This document shows, in pieces, positions 54,773 through 63,817 of a stretch of DNA of 64,000 nucleotides (position 1 is the stretch's first letter; every line of letters starts with the position of its first letter). Location: contig JAFSBX010000121.1 in assembly GCA_017437065.1 (NCBI GenBank), forward strand, positions 47,391 through 111,390, read 5' to 3'. Both the position numbers and the translations under genes were made by a program. Origin of the DNA: Lachnospiraceae bacterium (lineage in GTDB: Bacteria; Bacillota; Clostridia; Lachnospirales; Lachnospiraceae). The notes beneath the pieces were generated by a model. The model saw only the letters and a list, made by a program, of their open reading frames with translations, was not told where the DNA came from and searched no databases.

Positions 54773-57700
54773 ATGAGTAATTATTGTTTTGAAAATAACA
54801 CTTTTATCATCAAAGATTATGACAAAGTTGCACCATTTTCCAGTTTCCTTCCGGGAATTGCAGGTGCAAAAGGTATTCCTCTCTGGTGTTTCTATACAAA
54901 CAGAGGACAGGGTGTAAACAGTTTTGGTGTTCATGACAAGGATCATGCCATCATGGAATTCAATCCTGCAAATACCGCATACGAAAATACTGCAATTAAA
55001 GGATTCCGTACTTTTATCAAATTAAACGGCAAAGTATTTGAGCCTTTCGCAGGTTATGAAGGAGACAGTTCCCGTACTTTCTATATTAAAGAAAACTGTT
55101 TCTGGATTGAAGACATGAACAGCACTACAGGAATCAAGACTACAGTAAAATACTTCCTGATGCCTCAGGAAAGCTATGGTGCTCTTGTTCGTAAAGTAAC
55201 TATTGAAAATACTACAGGTGCAGATATGTCACTGGAAGTTTTAGACGGTATGCCTAAAATTCATCCTTATGGCTTAACTAACTCCACTTATAAAGCAATG
55301 TCCAACCTTTTCAGAAGCTGGACAGAAATCCACAATATCGAAAACGGTATTCCTGTTTACCTTACAGCAGGTGCCGGCGAAGATAAGGCTGAAGTTGACA
55401 CAACCGTAAAACAGGAAGGTATCTTCTATCTTTCTTTTGTTGACGGAAAAGTTATTTCTCCGATTTATGACAATGATATTGTTTTCGGACCGGATTCTTC
55501 TTTAGTAACTCCTGTTTACTTTAAAGAACATTCCATTAAAGAAATGAAAGAATACAATCAGGTATTCGCAAACCGTATTCCAAGTGGATTTACACCTTGT
55601 GAAGCAGTTGTAAAAGCCGGTGAAGCTTTAGTAATTAATACTTTAATCGGTCTGACAAACTCCGGTGATGAAATTACACAGCTTTCCAAAAAGATTACAG
55701 CTCCGGGATATTTAGATGAAAAAGAAAGCATGGCTATGACACTCGTGTCACAGTACACAGCCGATGTCAAAACTCATACATCAAACGCTTTATTTGACCA
55801 GTATGTAGAACAGTGTTATCTGGACAACTTCCTTCGTGGCGGTTATCCTTTCATCTTCCCTCAGAAAGAAGGCTCTAACAAAGTTGTACATCTCTTCTCC
55901 AGAAAACACGGAGATCCGGAACGTGACTACAACTTCTTCTCTACTGCAGGCGAATTTTACTCACAGGGTAACGGTAACTTCCGTGACGTAAACCAGAACA
56001 GAAGAAATGACGTATTCTTCCATCCTGCCGTAGGTGATTTCAACGTTAAGACTTTCTTCAGCTTAGTACAGGCTGACGGCTATAACCCGTTAGAGATTCG
56101 TTCCTACACATTCTCTGTATTAGCCGGAAAAGAAGCTGATTTGGAAGCATTATTAGCAAAAGCAGCTGCAAGTGATGCAGACAAAGCTGCTTTGAAGAGC
56201 CTGATTACTGACCGTTTTACACCGGGACAGATTATCAACGGTATCTTCCGTAAACAGATTCAGCTTGCAATGGATGAAGACGCATTCCTCCAGGCACTTA
56301 CCGAACTCTGTACCCAGAATATTGAAGCAGGTCTTGGTGAAGGTTACTGGAGTGACCACTTTACATATAACTTTGATTTAGTTGAAGATTATCTGCGTAT
56401 CTTCCCTGACAAGAAGGAAGAACTTTTATACAACAACTGCACATATCGTTTCTATGACAGTGTGGAACGTGTAATGCCAAGAAGCGAAAAATATGTTGTA
56501 CATAACGGCGAAGTAAAACAGTATGGTGCTTTAACAAAAGATATCGAAAAGAGCAAACGTGAAGACTTTGATGAAAAAGGTACTAACTGGTTAAAAACTG
56601 TAGATGGCAACATCGTAGAAGTATCTCTGTTCACAAAAATGTTGTTCCTTGCTGCCATCAAATTCTCCTGCCTCGACCAGGAAGGTATGGGTATTGAAAT
56701 GGAAGGTGGAAAACCGGGTTGGAACGATGCCATGAACGGTATTCCGGGATTATTAGGAAGTGGTATGGCTGAGACTCTGGAACTTGAAAGAATCGTTAAT
56801 TTCTTAGTTAACGATATGGATATGAACAGAAGCTACAATATTCCGGAAGAAATCGCAGTACTTATCCGTGATACAGCAGATAAGTTAACACAGTTTGGTG
56901 AAGGCAAGCTTACTCAGTTTGAATACTGGGATGCAGTAGCTACTGCCCGCGAAGTTTACCGTGATAAAGTTCAGCATACAATGACAGGTAAAGAAACAAC
57001 TTTAACTGCTGAAGAAATTAAGTCTTACTTAGAAATGGCTCATGATAAGATTCTGAAAGGTATTCAGAAAGCTAAAGAGATGGGCAATGGTTTAATGCCG
57101 ACTTACATCACTTACAAAGCTGATGATTTCAGTGTTCGTAAAGATGCAAACGGTGAAACTGTTATGACTCATTATGGTCTGCCTGCAGCAGATGTGAAAC
57201 ATTTTGTTCCGGTTCTGCTTCCTGCATTCCTTGAAGGTCCTGCAAGATATATGAAGACTCTTTCTGATAAGGAAGAAGCTTTGAACCTTTACAAGACTGT
57301 AAAAGAAAGCGATTTGTTTGACAGAAAACTTCAGATGTACAAGACCAGCGTGCCAATTGACCACATGGGCGTAGAAAACGGACGTATCCGTGCATTTACA
57401 GCCGGCTGGCAGGAAAGAGAAAGTGTATTCCTTCATATGTCTTACAAATATCAGTTAGGTATTTTAAAGGCAGGTCTGTATGATGAGTTCTTTGAAGAGA
57501 TGAAGCATGTAATGATTCCATTCCTTGATCCTGCTGTTTACGGCAGAAGTACTTTGGAAAACTCCTCCTTCATCGCTTCCAGCTTAAACCCTGATCCATC
57601 TACTCACGGACGCGGTTTCGTAGCTCGTCTGTCAGGTTCTACCACAGAGGTTCTTTCTATGTGGAGTACTATGATGGCAGGTAAACAGCCTTTCGCTTTA

Positions 57701-57964
57701 GAAGACGGAGTGCTGACATTCAGCGTACAGCCTATCTTAGCAGGATGGTTGTTCGATGAACAGGGCGAAGTGAAATTCCAGATGTGTTCTGACACAACTG
57801 TTACTTACCGCAATGCTGCCCGTAAGAATACTTATGGTGCAGATGGCGTAACTTTGAAAGACATTCAGGTTGATGGTACTTCTTATGGCACTAAGTTGAC
57901 CGGAGAAATGGCTGAGAAGGTTAGAAGCGGAGAAATTAAAGAGATTATTTGTGAATTAGCATAG
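54773..57964 (+). CDS. Large inverting glycoside phosphorylase-like enzyme (GH94/GH149/GH161-type)
   Basis: A 1063-residue cytoplasmic protein of the cellobiose-phosphorylase superfamily, with no signal peptide. The N-terminal beta-sandwich (about 1-330: LPGIAGAKGIPLWCFYTNRG; FWIEDMNSTTGIKTTVKYFL) is followed by an (alpha/alpha)6 barrel (about 340-960) with YFRDVNQNRRNDV-type loop GNFRDVNQNRRNDVFFHPAV, and KPGWNDAMNGIPGLLGSGMA (about 650), equivalent to the DWND loop that carries the general acid in GH94. Length near 1060 fits beta-1,3-glucan phosphorylases (GH149/GH161) better than 800-residue cellobiose phosphorylases, but the donor cannot be decided from sequence here. AAGGAG stands before ATG. 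Confidence 0.8.
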   Translation: MSNYCFENNTFIIKDYDKVAPFSSFLPGIAGAKGIPLWCFYTNRGQGVNSFGVHDKDHAIMEFNPANTAYENTAIKGFRTFIKLNGKVFEPFAGYEGDSSRTFYIKENCFWIEDMNSTTGIKTTVKYFLMPQESYGALVRKVTIENTTGADMSLEVLDGMPKIHPYGLTNSTYKAMSNLFRSWTEIHNIENGIPVYLTAGAGEDKAEVDTTVKQEGIFYLSFVDGKVISPIYDNDIVFGPDSSLVTPVYFKEHSIKEMKEYNQVFANRIPSGFTPCEAVVKAGEALVINTLIGLTNSGDEITQLSKKITAPGYLDEKESMAMTLVSQYTADVKTHTSNALFDQYVEQCYLDNFLRGGYPFIFPQKEGSNKVVHLFSRKHGDPERDYNFFSTAGEFYSQGNGNFRDVNQNRRNDVFFHPAVGDFNVKTFFSLVQADGYNPLEIRSYTFSVLAGKEADLEALLAKAAASDADKAALKSLITDRFTPGQIINGIFRKQIQLAMDEDAFLQALTELCTQNIEAGLGEGYWSDHFTYNFDLVEDYLRIFPDKKEELLYNNCTYRFYDSVERVMPRSEKYVVHNGEVKQYGALTKDIEKSKREDFDEKGTNWLKTVDGNIVEVSLFTKMLFLAAIKFSCLDQEGMGIEMEGGKPGWNDAMNGIPGLLGSGMAETLELERIVNFLVNDMDMNRSYNIPEEIAVLIRDTADKLTQFGEGKLTQFEYWDAVATAREVYRDKVQHTMTGKETTLTAEEIKSYLEMAHDKILKGIQKAKEMGNGLMPTYITYKADDFSVRKDANGETVMTHYGLPAADVKHFVPVLLPAFLEGPARYMKTLSDKEEALNLYKTVKESDLFDRKLQMYKTSVPIDHMGVENGRIRAFTAGWQERESVFLHMSYKYQLGILKAGLYDEFFEEMKHVMIPFLDPAVYGRSTLENSSFIASSLNPDPSTHGRGFVARLSGSTTEVLSMWSTMMAGKQPFALEDGVLTFSVQPILAGWLFDEQGEVKFQMCSDTTVTYRNAARKNTYGADGVTLKDIQVDGTSYGTKLTGEMAEKVRSGEIKEIICELA

Positions 57965-57973
57965 TTTTCAAAT

Positions 57974-58018
57974 AAAAAGTACGACAACATAGAATATTCC
58001 TTTGTTGTCGTACTTTTT
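57974..58018 (+). terminator. Terminator of the phosphorylase gene
   Basis: AAAAAGTACGACAACA (57974-57989) and TGTTGTCGTACTTTTT (58003-58018) form a perfect 16-bp stem with 13-base loop, ending in a T-run; usable in both directions. Confidence 0.92.
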
Positions 58019-58166
58019 CATATGCGAATTCATCCATAATCCACGATACCACCATGTCATATCTGTTGGAATTGCAAAATTCGGAGCTTTTCTTTTGTTA
58101 CGCCTCTTTCTTTACCTTTAGCCTGTAGAATTATTTTGATTACCCAAAAAACACTACCTAAATTCT

Positions 58167-60146
58167 TTATTCAATCACGCCTTCCTTTATTACATGATGC
58201 TCGCACAAAATCTTTTCAATAACAGTTCCTTTTACCAATTTTAATAAAGGCTTTTTCAAAGCATTAAGCGGACCCGGCAGGGTTATTTCAAGTGGTGATT
58301 TACCATCCATGAGCTTTACCGTACTATCTAACAGTTCACGAATGTCATAAACGCTTCCCCATACTTCCGGTACTCCTCTATCCACGCCAAGCAATCCGTA
58401 TACAGCCTCCATAGCAGTTCTTACTGAATATTCTGTTGTAAACACGGTATCTCTCGGTGTTTCGGTAAACTGTCCTAAAAATGCAAAATTTACACATCCG
58501 TCAGGAATAACATCCGGGCGGTCCCCCTTTGTTCTTGGCATAAAAAATGCTGTAATATACGGCATCATGGTAGGCACACAAACTGCACTATTCTCTGCTA
58601 ATTCCGGAATTTGTTCTACCGGAACCCCTAAATGATACAGCCATTCCTCCGTGATTTCTTTGCCTGTACATTCCTTCATAGGTTTTTTCACATAATCACC
58701 TTGTGCATCTGTAAACAATCCATATACCCAGACACATACTTTATCCTTATCCTGATTTCTGAATTGCCCCTGTCTGTTAATAGTCCAACTTAATAACCAA
58801 CCTGAATCCTGACAGCTTACAATACCTCCAGTTACTACCTTTCCACTCTTTGGATCTCTTTTACATATATTTGTAATATACGGAATTATCTTATCATCCA
58901 GAGTCGTAATGGTTGCAGATTCCCAGTTTGTCTTTGCTACATCAGAACAGAATTTTTCCGGATGTCCGAAAGAAGAATCCTGTTTTGCAATATTTTTCCA
59001 TAGGCTCCAGCACCCACTGGTCCTAACTTCTGCATCACCATTCGGTGCATGGTTTTGATCCCCATATACTGTTCCTTCTGTACAGCTTCCATTTGTAACG
59101 AATACAAGGTCATTTTCTGTCAGCATGATTCCTTTTTCGACACCCTTTACCTTACATTCAATAGTCTTTGCTATCTTTTTGTTATCCTTGAATTCAAATA
59201 TAACATTTGTTACTTCTGTATTAAACTGAAAGTCAACTCCTGCTTCCTCAAGATATTTCTGCATCGGAAGAATCAAAGACTCATACTGATTATATTTGGT
59301 AAATTTCAAAGCACTAAAATCCGGTAAGCCTGCAATGTGATGGATAAATCTTTGGAAATATAGTTTCATTTCCAACGCACTATGCCAGTTTTCAAAGGCA
59401 AACATAGTTCTCCAATATAGCCAGAATGTAGAATTAAATACTTCCTCATCAAATACATCTTCAATGGTCTTATCATATAAATCCTCGTCTTTTGTCATGA
59501 ATAGTTTCATAATCTCCATGCAGCCCTTCTGACTCAGATTGAATTTGCCGTCTGTATGTGCATCCTCTCCACAATTTACAGTTGCACGGCAAAGAGAATA
59601 ATTCGGATCTTCCTTATTCAGCCAATAATATTCATCTAGTACGGATACATCCGGAGTTTCAATAGAAGGAATGCTTCTGAACAAATCCCATAAACATTCA
59701 AAATGATTTTCCATCTCACGTCCACCACGCATTATGTATCCTCTTGTCGGATCAAAGATACCATCACATGCACCTCCGGCGATATCCATTGCCTCCAAAA
59801 TATGGATGTGAGAGCCAGGCATCTGACCATCACGTACCAAAAAACAAGCTGCTGCCAGCGATGCAAGACCACTTCCTACAATATAAGCATTCTTCTCATC
59901 CACACCTACCGGTTTCTTTGGTCTTGCAAATGCTTCATAGTTACCATTCGTATAATAAATTCCTTTGCTGTTTTTCTCATTTTTTCCTATTTCTGTATTA
60001 CGGTACTCCTGCCTTGCCTTATCATCCGCACTCTTTTTCTCCGCTGCCTTTTCCATCTTTTTGTAATTTTTAGCAGCAACCGTTGCCACACCTGCACCTG
60101 CGGCTAACGCCGCAACACCAATTCCAATATTTTTTTTCATTCCCAT
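58167..60146 (-). CDS. ohyA: Oleate hydratase (MCRA family)
   Basis: A 659-residue FAD-dependent fatty-acid hydratase from the ATG at 60146 (AAGGTGG nine bases upstream). The Rossmann motif AYIVGSGLASLAAACFLVRD (about 78-97), then RGGREMENHFECLWDLFRSI, HHIAGLPDFSALKFTKYNQY and VFTTEYSVRTAMEAVYGLLG are characteristic. These enzymes add water to the cis-9 double bond of oleate or linoleate, a detoxification step in gut bacteria. Unusually, it has an N-terminal hydrophobic stretch (GIGVAALAAGAGVATVAA, about 6-24) and a charged linker, suggesting membrane attachment. It follows a TetR gene. Confidence 0.93.
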   Translation of the reverse strand: MGMKKNIGIGVAALAAGAGVATVAAKNYKKMEKAAEKKSADDKARQEYRNTEIGKNEKNSKGIYYTNGNYEAFARPKKPVGVDEKNAYIVGSGLASLAAACFLVRDGQMPGSHIHILEAMDIAGGACDGIFDPTRGYIMRGGREMENHFECLWDLFRSIPSIETPDVSVLDEYYWLNKEDPNYSLCRATVNCGEDAHTDGKFNLSQKGCMEIMKLFMTKDEDLYDKTIEDVFDEEVFNSTFWLYWRTMFAFENWHSALEMKLYFQRFIHHIAGLPDFSALKFTKYNQYESLILPMQKYLEEAGVDFQFNTEVTNVIFEFKDNKKIAKTIECKVKGVEKGIMLTENDLVFVTNGSCTEGTVYGDQNHAPNGDAEVRTSGCWSLWKNIAKQDSSFGHPEKFCSDVAKTNWESATITTLDDKIIPYITNICKRDPKSGKVVTGGIVSCQDSGWLLSWTINRQGQFRNQDKDKVCVWVYGLFTDAQGDYVKKPMKECTGKEITEEWLYHLGVPVEQIPELAENSAVCVPTMMPYITAFFMPRTKGDRPDVIPDGCVNFAFLGQFTETPRDTVFTTEYSVRTAMEAVYGLLGVDRGVPEVWGSVYDIRELLDSTVKLMDGKSPLEITLPGPLNALKKPLLKLVKGTVIEKILCEHHVIKEGVIE

Positions 60147-60217
60147 TTCAATGTACCACCTTTCTGTTCTAATCAATGCCTATAGCATACTCTTCCAAAC
60201 GCCATATTCCTATTTAC

Positions 60218-60260
60218 AAAACAGGCGAAATGATAAAAAACTTATCATTTCGCCTGTTTT
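60218..60260 (-). terminator. Terminator of tetR, upstream of oleate hydratase
   Basis: A perfect 19-bp inverted repeat, AAACAGGCGAAATGATAA against TTATCATTTCGCCTGTTT, with a 5-base loop and T-rich flanks. It lies just after the tetR-type stop. Its length means it could also act as a TetR operator for ohyA. Confidence 0.75.
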
Positions 60261-60268
60261 GATAAAAA

Positions 60269-60835
60269 CTATATTTTCTTTTCCTGCTCAAAGTTATGAA
60301 TTGAATTCGCGATATTTCCATAAAGCGTAATACTAATTCTTCTCACAATCTCTTTGTAATCTGTTTTCATTCCATTATCAATCCATTTCAACATAATGCC
60401 TACAAAACCATATTTATAAAACTCCGCAATAAAAACCTTATCCTCTTCCGCAAGCTCAACTCCTATACATTTTTCTCTTACTACATCTAAAATCAGATTA
60501 TATGTAAGATTATATAGATAGCTCTCGATTTTCTCACGACTCACATAACGGTAAATATTATTTATAAATGGTTTATTTTCTATAACTGCTTCAAATATTT
60601 GCTCAAGCCCCTCCTGCCATGTGTCATAAGTCTTCTTCTCCTGCAATACACGTTTCCCATCCGCCACACACACCCATTCGACCAAGTCATAGATATCCTT
60701 AAAATGATAATAAAAGGTCATACGGCTAATCCCACAATCTGCTGTCAAATCATTAATTGTTATCTTATCTATTGGTTTATGTAACAATAGTTTTTTAAGT
60801 GAAGCTTCAAGAGCTAACTTGGTTGTATTTGACAT
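60269..60835 (-). CDS. TetR/AcrR-family regulator
   Basis: A 188-residue TetR-type repressor with a helix-turn-helix at about 22-46 (ITINDLTADCGISRMTFYYH, then FKDIYDL) and a TetR_C_DhaS-like effector domain (about 75-180). Relatives include the DhaS group. Directly upstream of ohyA in the same orientation, it is the likely regulator of the hydratase and may sense a fatty acid; this is inference from position. Confidence 0.88.
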   Translation of the reverse strand: MSNTTKLALEASLKKLLLHKPIDKITINDLTADCGISRMTFYYHFKDIYDLVEWVCVADGKRVLQEKKTYDTWQEGLEQIFEAVIENKPFINNIYRYVSREKIESYLYNLTYNLILDVVREKCIGVELAEEDKVFIAEFYKYGFVGIMLKWIDNGMKTDYKEIVRRISITLYGNIANSIHNFEQEKKI

Positions 60836-60961
60836 AATATACCCTCATCTTTCTTTACCATTGAACAAATTTATACTTTTCTTTTCCATTTCCCGCCACC
60901 GGTTGAAACGCATGCCATCGTGACGCAAATTAGACAACAATGTGTTTTTTAGTGTACCTTC

Positions 60962-62434
60962 CTATACATTCTTTAATAAAGCAGTACTTTGATTAATCTT
61001 CTGAATAGACTCCCAAGTTTGCCGGGCATGGTTTACATTCATTTCTGTTAGATGATTTGTTTGTTCTGCACTTGCACTTACCTCCTCAGATAAGGCTGAC
61101 AACCGGGTAATACTATCAACAATCTGATTGTTTGATGTTGATAAATGATCAATTCGATTGCCAATTTCCTGTACGTTATTTACTAAAACATTCATATTGC
61201 CGCTTAATTCATCAAATGCCTCTGCAGTAGTACTAATCATTTGATTCTGACTATCTGCTGCTTTTAACGAAACGCCAACCGCATCAACGACTGTCTTTGC
61301 ATTGACATTGAGTTCGTCAACAATATGCGTAATACTTTCTGTGAAATCCTTTGTTTCTTCTGCCAGTTGACGAATCTGATCCGCGATAACAGAGAACCCT
61401 TTTCCTGCTTCACCTGCCCGGGCACTTTCAACAGATGCATTTAATGAAAGAATAGTCGTCTCATTGGAAATTTTCAATATCATATTAGCAATAGAAGCCA
61501 CTTTATCAACCTTATCCTGTAATTGTTCCATTGCTTCTGTTACTACAACATTATTATCTGCAATCTGTTCAGACTGCTCCTTTAATCTCTCCATCATCTT
61601 CTGATTGGTCCGTATATTTTCATTTGAAATAGTTGCAACAGACACCATTTCAGAAGAATATTCCTGAGTATTAGATATCGCATTCTGAATATTTTGTGTC
61701 ATATAATTTTGCTCTGTAATATTTTCCACTATCTTCTCAGTTGATACCGATATCGTCTGCATACTTTGCGCAATATTTTTGGAAGCAGTATACAGACTAT
61801 TTACCATTTCAGTACTACTGTGTGTCTCTTTTTTTATAACCTTCATAATCTGCATCTGCACTTCATTTTGTTCTTCAACTGCTCCTAATGCATGATCATT
61901 GAACATTTTTGACAATCTGCTTAATATGAAAAGCATAATAAATACTGCAAATGTCATAATCACATTACAAACACCATTGACATCAGCGGAAACAACCTCT
62001 GCATTAACTCTGCCAAGCTGTCCTATAATATAAAGCACCGTACTAAATACCAATGTTCCCATATAATACACCGTATCATAATATAGAACAGATACTCCTA
62101 AAACGCCCACAAACGCCATTCCTAAAAAACTGCCTTCAGTTTTCAATATAAAGAACAAATAAGCAATCCCCACTTCGAGCGTAATACATACCCGCAAATA
62201 TTTACCAGCTTTATTTACCAAAAACAAGATGCCATCAATGAATACAGCCATAATCATAACTGCCTTACTAAACGATGCCATAGAATTTGAAAATGTTCCT
62301 TCCTTTACCAATAATGACTGGTATACAGTTAACACACTAAACAAAAGCATTATTGCAAGAAGATACACACGGTTGACACGTTTAATTCTTTCAAGCGGAT
62401 CATTATAACGGAATTTATTCATACTATCTGACAT
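60962..62434 (-). CDS. Methyl-accepting chemotaxis protein with six-helix membrane sensor
   Basis: A 490-residue chemoreceptor. The first 185 residues make six membrane helices (YLLAIMLLFSVLTVYQSLLV; VMIMAVFIDGILFLV; CITLEVGIAYLFFIL; AFVGVLGVSVLYY; VFSTVLYIIGQLG; VIMTFAVFIMLFILSRLS) with almost no extracellular domain. No HAMP is apparent. The MA domain follows (about 240-480), tip ETTILSLNASVESARAGEAG. It may sense membrane state or energy rather than a soluble ligand. Single gene. Confidence 0.88.
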   Translation of the reverse strand: MSDSMNKFRYNDPLERIKRVNRVYLLAIMLLFSVLTVYQSLLVKEGTFSNSMASFSKAVMIMAVFIDGILFLVNKAGKYLRVCITLEVGIAYLFFILKTEGSFLGMAFVGVLGVSVLYYDTVYYMGTLVFSTVLYIIGQLGRVNAEVVSADVNGVCNVIMTFAVFIMLFILSRLSKMFNDHALGAVEEQNEVQMQIMKVIKKETHSSTEMVNSLYTASKNIAQSMQTISVSTEKIVENITEQNYMTQNIQNAISNTQEYSSEMVSVATISNENIRTNQKMMERLKEQSEQIADNNVVVTEAMEQLQDKVDKVASIANMILKISNETTILSLNASVESARAGEAGKGFSVIADQIRQLAEETKDFTESITHIVDELNVNAKTVVDAVGVSLKAADSQNQMISTTAEAFDELSGNMNVLVNNVQEIGNRIDHLSTSNNQIVDSITRLSALSEEVSASAEQTNHLTEMNVNHARQTWESIQKINQSTALLKNV

Positions 62435-62491
62435 CCTTTCTTTTGTATCACCATTTGCTCAATTTAATGGTATTATACTATATTTTTCAAA

Positions 62492-62535
62492 CAAAAAAGA
62501 GCCACTTTTCTAAATTTCTTTTAAAAAGTGACTCT
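62492..62535 (-). terminator. Terminator of the 62.7-kb small gene
   Basis: AGAGTCACTTTTTA pairs with TAGAAAAGTGGCTCT and is followed on the minus strand by TTTTTTG. It lies 164 bases after the stop at 62699. Confidence 0.75.
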
Positions 62536-62698
62536 ATACGTCTTAATTATTGAATTCTGTACTCTATACTTCAGAGTAAATGCACAGTTTTTACGTTGCC
62601 TGCACAACTCAACCGGTCTGTTTGGTCTGCCATAAACAAAGGAGGTTTTCATCACCATTGGCAAGTAGAAATTTTTCATTATTTTTTTATAGTAACTA

Positions 62699-62989
62699 TT
62701 AAATCCTTTCAGCTTTGCTCTCCTTTGGTATGTCTAAAAAACAATCATATGTTTTTACACCGAAAGGATCTTTTTTCATTTCTTCAACTTCTTTAAATGC
62801 TTCTAATGTTTCCTCTAATGTCAGCGAATTATCCTCTTTCGCCTGTGCTAATCCCCTTGTCATCATTTCAGTATATTCAGCTTCGGTTATACTATCTCCT
62901 GTTTTTATCTTCTGTGATATTTCTAAGTTTTTCTCAACTGTTTCTTTAATATCCAGTTGAATGTGAATTCTTCTATTTTCCACTACCAT
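62699..62989 (-). CDS. Small acidic protein of unknown function
   Basis: A 96-residue reading frame from the ATG at 62989, with GAGAGG about ten bases upstream (a GTG at 62995 is possible). It starts with a beta-like stretch (MVVENRRIHIQLDIKETVEK) and continues as charged helices (SITEAEYTEMMTRGLAQAKE; LEETLEAFKEVEEMKKD). The size and layout are antitoxin-like, but no toxin partner is next to it and I do not recognise the family. Confidence 0.5.
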   Translation of the reverse strand: MVVENRRIHIQLDIKETVEKNLEISQKIKTGDSITEAEYTEMMTRGLAQAKEDNSLTLEETLEAFKEVEEMKKDPFGVKTYDCFLDIPKESKAERI

Positions 62990-63161
62990 ATTCACATCGC
63001 CTCTCTTTCTTTTAATTCTACTCGTTTGTATTCCTCTCCGCAATACATTATTTCATAATTCCATAAACCAATTTACATCCAATATCGTTTTCATTTGTAC
63101 TCATAATATGCTAATCATTAAATCTCTTCACATAATACTCCATCATATAATTTATTCCAGC

Positions 63162-63590
63162 TTATCTTACTATTTTTCTTTCAAGAATTTCATTTGTTCC
63201 AATGAGATTGGAAAGATTCTTAATGTCAATTCCAGTAATATATATAATATCCTCTATCGAATATCCTGTCGAAAATAAAGTTTTAATAAGACAGCATCTT
63301 AAATACTTTGGAGAATAATTTTTCCATTTTTCATCATTTGTTATTTTGGCAAAATTGTCAAAAATATCATTGATATTCCATTCTTTCATGGGTTTGTACT
63401 GCTTATTATAATATAATTGTAAAACATATGGTTTTTTCACTCTATTTTGCTTCTGCTCTTTATATAACTGGCTTAAATATCTTTGCAGAATGCGACACAA
63501 TTCAATCTTCCTTCCATCTATAATTATATACTTAAAACTACCCCCAAAATCATCCCATGTTAATTCTAATAACTGTGACCGTTCTACCAT
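63162..63590 (-). CDS. Possible integrase-derived protein
   Basis: A 142-residue protein with a good GAGGTGG site seven bases before ATG. The C-terminal part (about 92-125: YSPKYLRCCLIKTLFSTGYS, IEDIIYITGIDIKNLSNLIG) has the spacing of a tyrosine-recombinase end (LRHTFAT...LGH), but the catalytic His and Tyr are not preserved, and the length is under half of a normal integrase. It is probably a degenerate or co-opted recombinase fragment. It lies 220 bases from a transposase start. Confidence 0.4.
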   Translation of the reverse strand: MVERSQLLELTWDDFGGSFKYIIIDGRKIELCRILQRYLSQLYKEQKQNRVKKPYVLQLYYNKQYKPMKEWNINDIFDNFAKITNDEKWKNYSPKYLRCCLIKTLFSTGYSIEDIIYITGIDIKNLSNLIGTNEILERKIVR

Positions 63591-63769
63591 ATTCTTCCAC
63601 CTCTGTTATACTGCCTGCCATAATACAACACCATCCTTTTTCATATTCTTATAAAAAGGCATTGTATCTTCCCATATTTTAAATTTTTCATAATCTATTC
63701 TTAATACAGATCAGTTTTGAAAGGTAAAAATAATTCGCACTAAATTATTAAGAATTACTGTGATTTTCA

Positions 63770-63807
63770 CTGCGATAAGGTAAAATAAGAGAAAAACTTT
63801 ATCGCAG
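63770..63807 (+). promoter_or_regulatory. Inverted repeat upstream of transposase
   Basis: CTGCGATAAGG (63770-63780) and CTTTATCGCAG (63797-63807) form a 10-bp stem with one mismatch, ending just before the ribosome-binding site AGAGGTG. It could lie within the left end of the insertion element or control its translation. Confidence 0.45.
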
Positions 63808-63817
63808 AGGTGCCAAA

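Noticed and set aside
62699-62989. Toxin-antitoxin pair with the 63.2-kb gene
   Set aside because: The second gene looks recombinase-derived, the genes are 170 bases apart, and neither matches a toxin family.
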